DNA of 64,000 nucleotides from Flavipsychrobacter sp. (GTDB taxonomy: Bacteria; Bacteroidota; Bacteroidia; Chitinophagales; Chitinophagaceae). The notes below the pieces were generated by a model. That model searched no databases, had not been told where the DNA came from, and was given only the letters and a program-made list of their open reading frames with translations. The translations under genes and the position numbers were made by a program. Positions 35,206 to 42,458 of the stretch are shown here, one piece after another. Where the stretch lies: positions 62,001 to 126,000 of the forward strand of contig JAEUVX010000009.1 of NCBI GenBank assembly GCA_016786615.1, written 5' to 3'. Within the stretch, counting starts at the first letter, position 1. Every line of letters begins with the position of its first letter.

Positions 35206-35967
35206 TTATTTTACTTCTTCACCGTTTTTATACTTTACGGCAGATGATTTTCCTTTCTCGTCATATAGTTTCCAGCTACCTTCTTTTTCGTCATCTTCAT
35301 ATTTTCCTTCAGCTTTCAATTCACCGTTTTCGTAAAACTCACGCCAGTTTCCGTTCTTCTTATTTTTCTTAAACCTGCCCATTTCGCTTACTTTCTGGTT
35401 TTTGTAGTAAGAAATAGATTCACCGTCAATTTCCCCGTTCACGTATTCATACTCTACTGCTTTACCGCCTTCCTGGTAATACCAGGTGGTTTTGCCATCG
35501 CGCAGGTCATTTACATAGCTGCCTTCTTCTTCTTTCAGCCCTGTTTTGTACCACTTAGTGTATTTGCCATGCTTCTGCCCTTCAGAGTAATAGGTTTCTT
35601 CATAAATAGGGCCGCGAATATGGTAGGTACGGCGTGGGCCTTCAAGCTTGCCATCTTTGTAATGCTCTACATAATCTACCTGTCCTTCTGATATAATGCC
35701 TGTAGTAACACCGTCTTTTACGCCGTTTTTATAGCTTGTCATTGTTCTCGGGTAGCCACTGTCCCAATACATCAGCCACACACCTTCCCTGCTTTTATTG
35801 TGTGTATGCCCTTCCTCTGTAACAATATTGTTTTGTCTTATCTGCCAAAACTCCCACCCGTTTGCATCTTTTCTTTTAAGGGTGTCAATGGTTTGTGCGC
35901 CTGCTTCAAATGTTATAAATGTGCCGATGCCGGCTATAAATAATCTGAAAAACTGCTTTGTACTCAT
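35206..35967 (-). CDS. Secreted MORN-repeat (YwqK-like) protein
   Basis: This protein of about 253 residues has a signal peptide (1-23, FEAGA|Q) and then a series of about nine MORN_2-type repeats (patterns such as YxxGxxxGxxxxY and GxWxxYxENGEL). MORN_2 proteins are often labelled YwqK-family antitoxins, but here it is exported and no toxin gene is adjacent. ATG 35967 is preferred over TTG 35979 because the signal peptide then begins normally. It shares an operon with the NtrC-like gene. Confidence 0.78.
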   Translation of the reverse strand: MSTKQFFRLFIAGIGTFITFEAGAQTIDTLKRKDANGWEFWQIRQNNIVTEEGHTHNKSREGVWLMYWDSGYPRTMTSYKNGVKDGVTTGIISEGQVDYVEHYKDGKLEGPRRTYHIRGPIYEETYYSEGQKHGKYTKWYKTGLKEEEGSYVNDLRDGKTTWYYQEGGKAVEYEYVNGEIDGESISYYKNQKVSEMGRFKKNKKNGNWREFYENGELKAEGKYEDDEKEGSWKLYDEKGKSSAVKYKNGEEVK

Positions 35968-36055
35968 AATCGTAGCCAAGTTAATAATTAATTGTTTTTA
36001 CTGTTTGGCTATTAAGACAGTATTAACGTTATCAATAGTTGTATAGGCACGCAAA

Positions 36056-36088
36056 TTTGTCAGTCTTTAACTATTGGTCGTACATTTG
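36056..36088 (+). promoter_or_regulatory. Promoter of the pirin gene
   Basis: TTTG (36056-36059), a 21-bp spacer and TACATTTG (36081-36088) lie 48 bp before the pirin ATG. An AAAAGGA ribosome-binding site precedes the ATG at 36137. Confidence 0.68.
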
Positions 36089-36136
36089 CTCATATTGATG
36101 TACGTACATTAATTATCAAATCTAAAAAGGACAACT

Positions 36137-36856
36137 ATGGCAAATACAATTTTTCATCCGGCAAACGAAAGAGGCCATGCCGACCACGGCTGGCTTAATG
36201 CCCACCATTCATTCAGCTTTGCAGGCTATCACGACCCGTCAAAAATCCATTTTGGTGCATTGAGGGTGTTGAATGACGATATCGTTTCAGAAGGGATGGG
36301 CTTTGGCAAGCACCCGCACGATAATATGGAAATCATAACCGTGATACTGGATGGCGCATTGGAGCATAAAGACAGTATGGGGCATACGCAGGCGATACAT
36401 CCGAACGAAGTACAGGTGATGAGTGCGGGTACGGGCGTATTCCATAGCGAATACAACCATAACAGGGATAAAAAAGTAAACCTGCTGCAACTATGGATTT
36501 TTCCGAATAAGAAAAATGTGGAACCGCGCTACGGGCAAACAGTATTTGCACCCGAAGAAAGGGTGAATCAACTGCAAATGCTGGTATCGCCGATAGAAAA
36601 TAACGACCCGGGTTTGAAAATCCACCAGAATGCATGGATATACCGTACCACACTGCAGGCAGGTAAAACCATCGAACACAAGTTGCATAACGAAAACAAT
36701 GGTGTGTATGTCTTCAACATTAATGGCAGCATAACAGCTAACGGTCAGGAACTGAACCGTCGCGATGCGGCAGGCATCAGCCTGGTTGATGTGCTGACAC
36801 TAAACGCAACTACTGATAGCGATGTATTGCTGGTGGAAGTACCGATGCGTTTTTAA
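36137..36856 (+). CDS. Pirin family protein (cupin)
   Basis: This 239-residue two-cupin protein has the pirin signature: RGHADHGWLNAHHSFSF near the N-terminus, the metal His block GKHPHDNMEIIT and the VMSAGTGVFHSE segment. Bacterial pirins can act as quercetin 2,3-dioxygenases or as metabolic regulators; the sequence does not decide which. It is followed by the DUF1003 gene after 37 bp. Confidence 0.92.
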   Translation: MANTIFHPANERGHADHGWLNAHHSFSFAGYHDPSKIHFGALRVLNDDIVSEGMGFGKHPHDNMEIITVILDGALEHKDSMGHTQAIHPNEVQVMSAGTGVFHSEYNHNRDKKVNLLQLWIFPNKKNVEPRYGQTVFAPEERVNQLQMLVSPIENNDPGLKIHQNAWIYRTTLQAGKTIEHKLHNENNGVYVFNINGSITANGQELNRRDAAGISLVDVLTLNATTDSDVLLVEVPMRF

Positions 36857-36893
36857 TAATATAGACAAACAGGCTTTGTTGTATATTTAGTAT

Positions 36894-37613
36894 ATGGAAC
36901 GAACCTGCAGCATTACGGGTGCTATTGTTACAGATAAAGATGGTGTGATGTGGATGCAATTGCGCCCTGCATTACAGGCATTTGTAAAAACAATACACGA
37001 TGGTATAGATGCAGGTTCGTTTATTTCTTACAAGGCACTTAATGAGATACTCCATGCTTATGTAGCCAACCTTACCGCTCAGGAAACAAAGGCGCACGAG
37101 GTATTGATGGAGAATGTGCAGCAGCAGTATGAGCTTGATGAAACATTGCAGCCTATTGATGCACACCTGAAAGAAAAACCGATAACATTCGGCGAACGAT
37201 TGTCGGACAGGATTGCAGATTTTGGCGGTAGCTGGCGATTCATCATCATGTTCCTCAGTTTTCTGGTAGTATGGATGCTGATAAATACTTTCTACCTGAT
37301 GAACAAGGGCTTCGACCCCTACCCGTATATACTGCTGAACCTGATGCTATCTTGCGTAGCTGCATTGCAGGCACCCGTTATTATGATGAGCCAGAACCGT
37401 CAGGAAGATAAAGACCGCGAGCGCGCCGAGTACGATTTTAAAGTGAATATAAAAGCAGAAACAGAAATACAACTGTTGCATAAAAAACTGGACCACCTGC
37501 TGCTGCATCAGCACCGCAATATGATAGAACTGTTTCAGCTGCACCTGGACCTGACAGAACAGGTACAGCAACGTATCGATACTCTTAAAAAAGAAGACAA
37601 TGAGCGAACATAA
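36894..37613 (+). CDS. DUF1003 membrane protein
   Basis: This 239-residue protein has a soluble N-terminal half with a predicted cytosolic alpha-helical domain, a ERLSDRIADFGGSWRFI entry motif, two membrane helices (~117-136 and 145-162) and a charged helical tail with MMSQNRQEDKDRERAEYDFKVN. The tail motif is the DUF1003 signature. Function is unknown. Its 3' end overlaps the next ORF by 14 bp. Confidence 0.85.
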   Translation: MERTCSITGAIVTDKDGVMWMQLRPALQAFVKTIHDGIDAGSFISYKALNEILHAYVANLTAQETKAHEVLMENVQQQYELDETLQPIDAHLKEKPITFGERLSDRIADFGGSWRFIIMFLSFLVVWMLINTFYLMNKGFDPYPYILLNLMLSCVAALQAPVIMMSQNRQEDKDRERAEYDFKVNIKAETEIQLLHKKLDHLLLHQHRNMIELFQLHLDLTEQVQQRIDTLKKEDNERT

Positions 37614-38043
37614 AGACATCACAAAACACTATACCAACGGAGAGATAACCATAGTTTGGAAACCAAACCAATGCATACACAGCAGGCTATGCTGGACGGG
37701 TTTGGCAGAAGTTTTCAATCCGCGCGAACGCCCGTGGATAAAGATGGATACTGCCACTACTGCAAGTATAATCGCGCAGGTAGATAAATGTCCCTCAGGC
37801 GCACTCAGTTATTTCCGTAATGAAGATAAACAGGAAAATAAAAATCCTGAAGTAGAGGTAGATACGATTGTAGAAGTATCTGCCAACGGTCCGCTGTTGG
37901 TATATGGCAACATCACCATCAAAAACAAAAATGGCGAAGAAGTAAAGAAAAATAAAGTAACCGCACTGTGCCGCTGCGGTGCATCGGGCAACAAACCATA
38001 CTGCGATGGTACACATGTGAAAATCGGATTTAAAGACGAGTAG
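37600..38043 (+). CDS. Iron-sulfur protein with YjdI-type cluster domain and CDGSH domain
   Basis: This 147-residue protein joins two small iron-sulfur units. The N-terminal ~70 residues match the divergent 4Fe-4S mono-cluster (YjdI/Fer4_19) family with CIHSRLC and a later CPSGALSY. The C-terminal part has the CDGSH motif C-x-C-x9-C-D-G-x-H in CRCGASGNKPYCDGTH, which holds a 2Fe-2S cluster with Cys3/His1 ligation. The start overlaps the DUF1003 gene by 14 bp. A redox or Fe-S transfer role is likely; the partner is unknown. Confidence 0.9.
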   Translation: MSEHKDITKHYTNGEITIVWKPNQCIHSRLCWTGLAEVFNPRERPWIKMDTATTASIIAQVDKCPSGALSYFRNEDKQENKNPEVEVDTIVEVSANGPLLVYGNITIKNKNGEEVKKNKVTALCRCGASGNKPYCDGTHVKIGFKDE

Positions 38044-38047
38044 GATT

Positions 38048-38680
38048 TTGAATATTACAGAAACGATTGAAAGATTGAAGCTGCGCTTGCAACAACCGCT
38101 CCCCGGGATTGCAGCGCAAAACAATATGGCTGCACGCGTGCGAGAGCTGCCAAGTGTAATACCCGACAGCGCAAAACAGAGTGCTGTGCTTGCATTATTG
38201 TTTCCTAAAAACGATACACTGAACCTGCTGTTGATAAAACGTGTAACAGACGGTAAACCACACAGCGGGCAAATAAGTTTCCCGGGTGGCAGAAAAGACA
38301 TTACGGACAGAGACCTTTCCTTCACGGCACTGCGCGAGACGAATGAAGAAGTAGGCATTGCGCCTGATAAAATAGAATTGTTGGGAGAGCTTACATCGTT
38401 GTATATACCTGTCAGCTATTCCAACGTCCACCCGTTTATAGGGTACTCACCCGAACCGCAACAATATATTGTAAGCCCCAACGAAGTGCAGTACACATTG
38501 GAAGTGCCGCTGCACGATTTCTTTGCACCCGAAAGAAAGATTGTTACACATATCACCCCGGAAGCATTCCCCGATATTACACTCAAAGCACCTGCCTACC
38601 TATGGGATGATAACCACATTGTATGGGGTGCAACCGCAATGATGATAGCCGAACTGGAAGCAGTGATGGGAGATCTATAG
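38048..38680 (+). CDS. CoA-pyrophosphatase-like NUDIX hydrolase
   Basis: This 210-residue hydrolase has the CoA-diphosphatase-type NUDIX box, GGRKDxTDRDLxxTALRETNEEVGI, with Asp instead of Glu at one early position, and the flanking SFPGGRK and LxxxVSYSNVHPFIG blocks. It likely splits CoA or another nucleoside diphosphate derivative. The start is TTG 38048 behind a GAGTAGGA ribosome-binding site; the next Met would remove the conserved N-terminal helix. It overlaps the convergent hypothetical gene by 6 bp. Confidence 0.82.
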   Translation: MNITETIERLKLRLQQPLPGIAAQNNMAARVRELPSVIPDSAKQSAVLALLFPKNDTLNLLLIKRVTDGKPHSGQISFPGGRKDITDRDLSFTALRETNEEVGIAPDKIELLGELTSLYIPVSYSNVHPFIGYSPEPQQYIVSPNEVQYTLEVPLHDFFAPERKIVTHITPEAFPDITLKAPAYLWDDNHIVWGATAMMIAELEAVMGDL

Positions 38681-39886
38681 CTTCTTACTGAAAGCGAGAA
38701 ACAGGTTTAATACTACAACAAAGCAAACTAAAATCAGTGCGTAATATTTGCGCATAGCAAAAGCGTTATCTATTGGTTTAGTCTTTTGAGACGGATGGGT
38801 ATTAGTTAGGACACGTTGTATTTTAAGGTTAATTCCTTCACTAAAGGAGCTGCTATCAATTATTATTGTTTTGTCTGAATACCTAAAAATTACTTTGTAT
38901 TCACCGTAGTCGGAAAGTAGTGTGAAGATGGCCGAATCACCTTTAGTGTTTAGTTGGTTACTTATTCCTTTGTAAGATGATTTTAAATACAAGCTATCGA
39001 CATATTCAAATAAAAATGGACCATTAACATTGCCTGTCAAACTATTAATATGATAAAACGAATCGACAGTTATGAACACAAAATGATTATTCCGTTTTTC
39101 ATCATCCACTGTTCTGTACATCTTGTTATTCGAGAATAATACCTTATTTGTATCCCGATCGGATACTCTATGATGTCTTTTATAGAAATAATATGTATCA
39201 TTTTGATAGTAAAAGCTCAGTCTTGGCAGTTCTGGAGTATAATATTCAATGTCAAAATATTTTCTACCTAAAGTTTTTGTAACTGAACTATCAATATTCT
39301 GAGTAAGTCTGTTTGTTTCATTTTGACTAATTGAGTGTATAATGTCAAAGTTGCCAAATAGAGAAGTATGGGTGAAATCGTAATTACTTCGTACTTCTTT
39401 ATAAAAAATAGTTCCACTTTTTGCTAAAATTGGTATTTGATGTTTCAGTATTAAAGCATCGTTATTTAATGCGTATAAGAGTAAACTAATACACTCTTTT
39501 ATATCAATATGGTTGGTGTTTATGTTAATAGTAACTGCATCTTTAGTATGGTAATGTGCTTTTCTATTTTCATCATGAATGAATAAATGTTTGTCGATGC
39601 CTAAAAAGTATTTTGGATTGATTGCAAAAAGACAATCACTAATGTAACTGTTATACATCTGTACGTTAACTCTTAGATATTTATTGCAATGATTATTACT
39701 GTTATACTCTTTGAGTACTTCATTTAGTATAAGAATCTTGGAAAGATCACCATCACTAAGATGAGTGTATGGAGAAGCGCAAAAAACAGTATTTTCTAAT
39801 GCGAATATTGCATAATAGTCAACAGACGCTTTTGTTTTAAAAGCTAACAACAAACACAGAAATAATATACCCAGTCTCTTCAGCAT
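38675..39886 (-). CDS. Hypothetical exported protein with C-terminal membrane anchor
   Basis: This 403-residue protein has a signal peptide (1-20, FKTKA|SVDYY) and a C-terminal helix (~378-398, ending FSKKL), so it should be anchored in the inner membrane facing the periplasm. The mature part is rich in Tyr, Asn and Ser and has no motif I recognise; several NxxFxx stretches look like beta-sheet. The DNA is clearly more AT-rich than its neighbours. Nothing nearby suggests a role. Confidence 0.55.
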   Translation of the reverse strand: MLKRLGILFLCLLLAFKTKASVDYYAIFALENTVFCASPYTHLSDGDLSKILILNEVLKEYNSNNHCNKYLRVNVQMYNSYISDCLFAINPKYFLGIDKHLFIHDENRKAHYHTKDAVTININTNHIDIKECISLLLYALNNDALILKHQIPILAKSGTIFYKEVRSNYDFTHTSLFGNFDIIHSISQNETNRLTQNIDSSVTKTLGRKYFDIEYYTPELPRLSFYYQNDTYYFYKRHHRVSDRDTNKVLFSNNKMYRTVDDEKRNNHFVFITVDSFYHINSLTGNVNGPFLFEYVDSLYLKSSYKGISNQLNTKGDSAIFTLLSDYGEYKVIFRYSDKTIIIDSSSFSEGINLKIQRVLTNTHPSQKTKPIDNAFAMRKYYALILVCFVVVLNLFLAFSKKL

Positions 39887-39965
39887 AAAAAAAGCTGCAT
39901 ATACATGCAGCTTAATAAATATAACGAAAAGGTTTAAAATCTATTGCACTACCCTCATTTCGTGA

Positions 39966-40016
39966 GATTATTCCGCTTCGTTACATGAGAAGATTGCTTC
40001 GTGCCTCGCAATGACG
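39966..40016 (+). repeat. REP-like direct repeat, copy A
   Basis: Starts GATTATTCCGCTTC, shares CATGAGAAG and ends CGCAATGACG. It matches copy B at 40438-40486 in order and orientation with several mismatches. Confidence 0.6.
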
Positions 40017-40307
40017 CACTGATACAAAATTCCCCTCCTGTTTTTAGGAGGGGCGATTGGCGGAGATATGCGAAGCATATCGTTGACAATCGGGGTGGTT
40101 GGCTCGCGCAAAGCAACAACTTTCATTTCGCGAAGTTGCCACACTATCGCTCTCCCCGAAGTATCGGGATGTACCACATTGACGAAAAGAGAAAGAACAG
40201 CACCATCATGTGCGCAGCACTGACCACGCTAAATGCGTATTCCCCACAATAACAGCGTATAGCTAACCCTAAAATATGCGGAGCATTGGTTTTAGGGGGT
40301 CCTTTTT

Positions 40308-40349
40308 CTTTCTCTCTTTCTTTTTGGACAAGCAAAAAGAAAGAGAAAG
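40308..40349. repeat. Imperfect CT/AG-rich inverted repeat
   Basis: Left arm 40308-40325 (CTTTCTCTCTTTCTTTTT) and right arm 40334-40349 (AAAAAGAAAGAGAAAG) pair with one two-base bulge around GGACAAGC. The GGACAAGC loop with A/T-rich arms recalls a repeated element seen between genes in other Bacteroidota. Confidence 0.6.
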
Positions 40350-40437
40350 CTGAGAATTGCACTAAAGCCAAAAGAAAGAAAGGAAGCGCAGGCAAGTGTG
40401 TGGCAAAAGGTTCGCGAAAAGAAAATGTTTTTGGCTG

Positions 40438-40486
40438 GATTATTCTGCTACATGAGAAAGTTACTTCGCCATTGCTCACGATGACG
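40438..40486 (+). repeat. REP-like direct repeat, copy B
   Basis: Starts GATTATTCTGC, shares CATGAGAAAG with copy A and ends CACGATGACG. It lies 55 bp before the terminase-like ATG. Confidence 0.55.
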
Positions 40487-40510
40487 TTTTTTATTATACT
40501 ATAATTATTG

Positions 40511-40518
40511 TATTTTTG
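40511..40518 (+). promoter_or_regulatory. -7 element for the terminase-like gene
   Basis: TATTTTTG matches TAnnTTTG 22 bp before the ATG at 40541. No -33 element is visible at the usual distance. Confidence 0.45.
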
Positions 40519-40540
40519 TAATAATAAAACCTGTCACCAA

Positions 40541-41128
40541 ATGAACCTGAAACAATACCGGTTTATAACCGAGTACCTGAAATGGGGCGATGCCGCGCTG
40601 GCATATAAAAACGCCTACAATTGCAAAAGCGATAATTACCGCGCTGTGGAAAGCGCCGCCAACCGCCTGCTGAACATCCCCGAAATTGCCGAAGCAATAG
40701 AAGAAGCCGAAGCACGCCTGCGCGCCGAGGCGGAAGCAACGGTAAAAGCAAAACTGACAAGCGAACTGCTTACCATACAACGCAAACGCGAAATACTGGC
40801 ACGGATTGCCGAGGGTAATATTTATATAGAACAGCAATACAAAGGCAGGGACTGCAAAACCTGCACACAAATGGTAAAACCCACCATCAACCAGATGCTC
40901 AAAGCCATCGACCTCGATAGCCGCCTTGCGGGCGATTACCCCACCCCCAAACAAATGACAGTAGTCCACACCGTACAACCCGCAAATGCATCACCTGCCA
41001 CCAGCAAGCAAACGGAAGCAACCGCAGACATGCAACACAGTAAAGAAAAACATCACATAAGCCATGCCGGGCTGCGAAAACTGCTATCTACCCCTGTAAG
41101 GCAGCAAAAAGAAGTATTGGTGGAATAA
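40541..41128 (+). CDS. Terminase small subunit-like (TerS) protein, orphan
   Basis: This 195-residue protein has the phage terminase small subunit (Terminase_2) pattern: KQYRFITEYLKWGDAALAYKNAY with a helix-turn-helix, then AANRLLNIPEIAEAIEEAEARL, the standard ASRLL-x-NP-x-V block. The middle has a charged coiled helix, and the tail is Ser/Thr/Gln-rich. The DNA is more GC- and GCC/CGC-rich than its neighbours, a sign of foreign origin. No large terminase, portal or capsid gene follows. ATG 40541 is preferred over the 40508 frame, which begins inside the promoter. Confidence 0.78.
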   Translation: MNLKQYRFITEYLKWGDAALAYKNAYNCKSDNYRAVESAANRLLNIPEIAEAIEEAEARLRAEAEATVKAKLTSELLTIQRKREILARIAEGNIYIEQQYKGRDCKTCTQMVKPTINQMLKAIDLDSRLAGDYPTPKQMTVVHTVQPANASPATSKQTEATADMQHSKEKHHISHAGLRKLLSTPVRQQKEVLVE

Positions 41129-41210
41129 TTGCAACAATCTGCAACAAATTCATCGATTATAGATATTATACATGTCGATATTTCCTCTTTTATCGAAGCA
41201 CGAAATACCC

Positions 41211-41218
41211 TAACTTTG
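41211..41218 (+). promoter_or_regulatory. -7 element of the carB C-terminal half, six bases before the ATG
   Basis: TAACTTTG is a full TAnnTTTG match; the gap to the ATG at 41225 is 6 bp. No -33 element is evident. Confidence 0.6.
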
Positions 41219-41224
41219 CCGCTC

Positions 41225-42418
41225 ATGAGTTCTTCTATCGTTTTCAACGAATCAATCCCCGGAGAAAAGAAAAAAATCATTGTATTGGGGTCTGGCCCGA
41301 ACCGCATCGGTCAGGGCATAGAGTTTGACTATTGCTGCACACACGGCCTGCTGGCTGTTAAGGAAAGTGGTTATGAAGCCATTATGGTGAATTGTAACCC
41401 CGAAACAGTATCTACAGACTTTGATATTGCAGATAAATTATATTTCGAACCTGTGTATTGGGAGCACCTTTGGGAAATCATCGAGCATGAGCAACCTTAT
41501 GGTGTAATCGTGCAGCTGGGCGGACAAACAGCGTTGAAACTGGCAAAACGCCTGCATGAAAAAGGCGTTCGCATCATCGGTACATCTTTCGATGATATGG
41601 ATATTGCCGAAGACCGCGGCCGCTTCAGCGACCTGCTGAAAGAACTGAACATCCCTTACCCACGCTATGGTACGGCATTTACTACAGACGAGGCTATGGA
41701 AGTAGCCAACGAAGTAGGCTATCCGGTACTGGTGCGTCCGTCTTATGTATTGGGTGGACAGAGGATGCGTATCGTTATCAATGACGACGAACTTGAAAAA
41801 AGCGTACTGAGCCTGCTGAAGCACCTTCCGGGCAATAAAATATTGATAGACCATTTCCTCGACCGTTGTCAGGAAGCCGAAGTAGATGCTATCTGCGATG
41901 GCGAAGAAGTACATATCATGGGCATTATGGAGCACATAGAGCCTGCAGGTATCCATAGTGGCGATAGCCACGCCCTGCTGCCATGCTTCAACCTGGGCCA
42001 GCTGATTGTGGACGAAATGGCTGATATAGCTAAGCGTATAGCACTGAAGCTGAATGTGAAAGGCCTCATCAACATACAGTTTGCCATCAAAGACGGTAAA
42101 GTATATGTGATAGAAGCCAACCCGCGTGCCAGCCGTACTACGCCGTTCATAGCAAAAGCTTATGGTATCCCTTACCTCAATATTGCTACAAAAGTGATGC
42201 TGGGCGAAAAGAAACTGAAAGACTTCAAGATGGAAAAGAATCTGGAAGGCTTTGCTGTGAAAGAACCGATATTCAGCTTCAACAAATTCCCGAATGTAAA
42301 CAAGGAGCTGGGCCCTGAAATGAAGAGCACCGGCGAGGCTATCCGCTTTATCAAAGACCTGCGCGACCCATGGTTCCGCCAGCTTTATAAAGAGAGGAGC
42401 ATGCACCTGAGCAAGTAA
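41225..42418 (+). CDS. carB: Carbamoyl-phosphate synthase large subunit, C-terminal half only
   Basis: This 397-residue protein matches only the second half of the large subunit (the second ATP-grasp, which phosphorylates carbamate). It begins with KKKIIVLGSGPNRIGQGIEFDY, and continues through QLGGQTALKLA, VRPSYVLGGQRM, EADAICDG-like EVDAICDG, IEANPRASRTTPF and ends at MHLSK, where Bacteroidota CarB proteins usually stop, so no allosteric MGS domain is present. The first half, normally fused upstream, is not here: the preceding DNA is the terminase-like gene. ATG 41225 fits the promoter; the longer 41129 frame would run over it. Confidence 0.9.
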   Translation: MSSSIVFNESIPGEKKKIIVLGSGPNRIGQGIEFDYCCTHGLLAVKESGYEAIMVNCNPETVSTDFDIADKLYFEPVYWEHLWEIIEHEQPYGVIVQLGGQTALKLAKRLHEKGVRIIGTSFDDMDIAEDRGRFSDLLKELNIPYPRYGTAFTTDEAMEVANEVGYPVLVRPSYVLGGQRMRIVINDDELEKSVLSLLKHLPGNKILIDHFLDRCQEAEVDAICDGEEVHIMGIMEHIEPAGIHSGDSHALLPCFNLGQLIVDEMADIAKRIALKLNVKGLINIQFAIKDGKVYVIEANPRASRTTPFIAKAYGIPYLNIATKVMLGEKKLKDFKMEKNLEGFAVKEPIFSFNKFPNVNKELGPEMKSTGEAIRFIKDLRDPWFRQLYKERSMHLSK

Positions 42419-42458
42419 TATATAGTACTGCTATGTATTAGTGCCGCAAAATGCAAAC

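Larger units (their letters stand above)
39887..40540. repeat. Noncoding region with degenerate repeats and inverted repeats
   Basis: About 650 bp between the hypothetical gene and the terminase-like gene have no credible ORF. The interval holds two diverged direct copies of a ~50-bp element (39966-40016 and 40438-40486), a CCCCTCCT/AGGAGGGG hairpin (40032-40053), a CCCTAAAA/TTTTAGGG inverted repeat (40267-40297) and a long CT/AG-rich imperfect hairpin (40308-40349). Such palindromic, REP-like blocks are common between Bacteroidota genes and often mark insertion points. Confidence 0.7.

Noticed and set aside
35206..35967. YwqK antitoxin in a toxin-antitoxin pair
   Set aside because: The protein is exported, is a MORN-repeat chain, and its only operon partner is a response regulator, not a toxin.
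40001..40504. Short ORFs in the repeat-rich noncoding block
   Set aside because: They are read through inverted and direct repeats, lack ribosome-binding sites, and are low-complexity.
40541..41128. Prophage called from the terminase small subunit
   Set aside because: No large terminase, portal, capsid, tail, lysis or integrase gene is in the window, so only an orphan gene can be claimed.
40541..41224. Frameshifted N-terminal half of CarB upstream of the C-half
   Set aside because: None of the frames between the terminase-like gene and ATG 41225 carries the first ATP-grasp motifs; the two genes are unrelated.
41438..42406. Long minus-strand frame opposite the carB half
   Set aside because: Antisense shadow of an ATP-grasp gene; composition is abnormal and no motif is visible.
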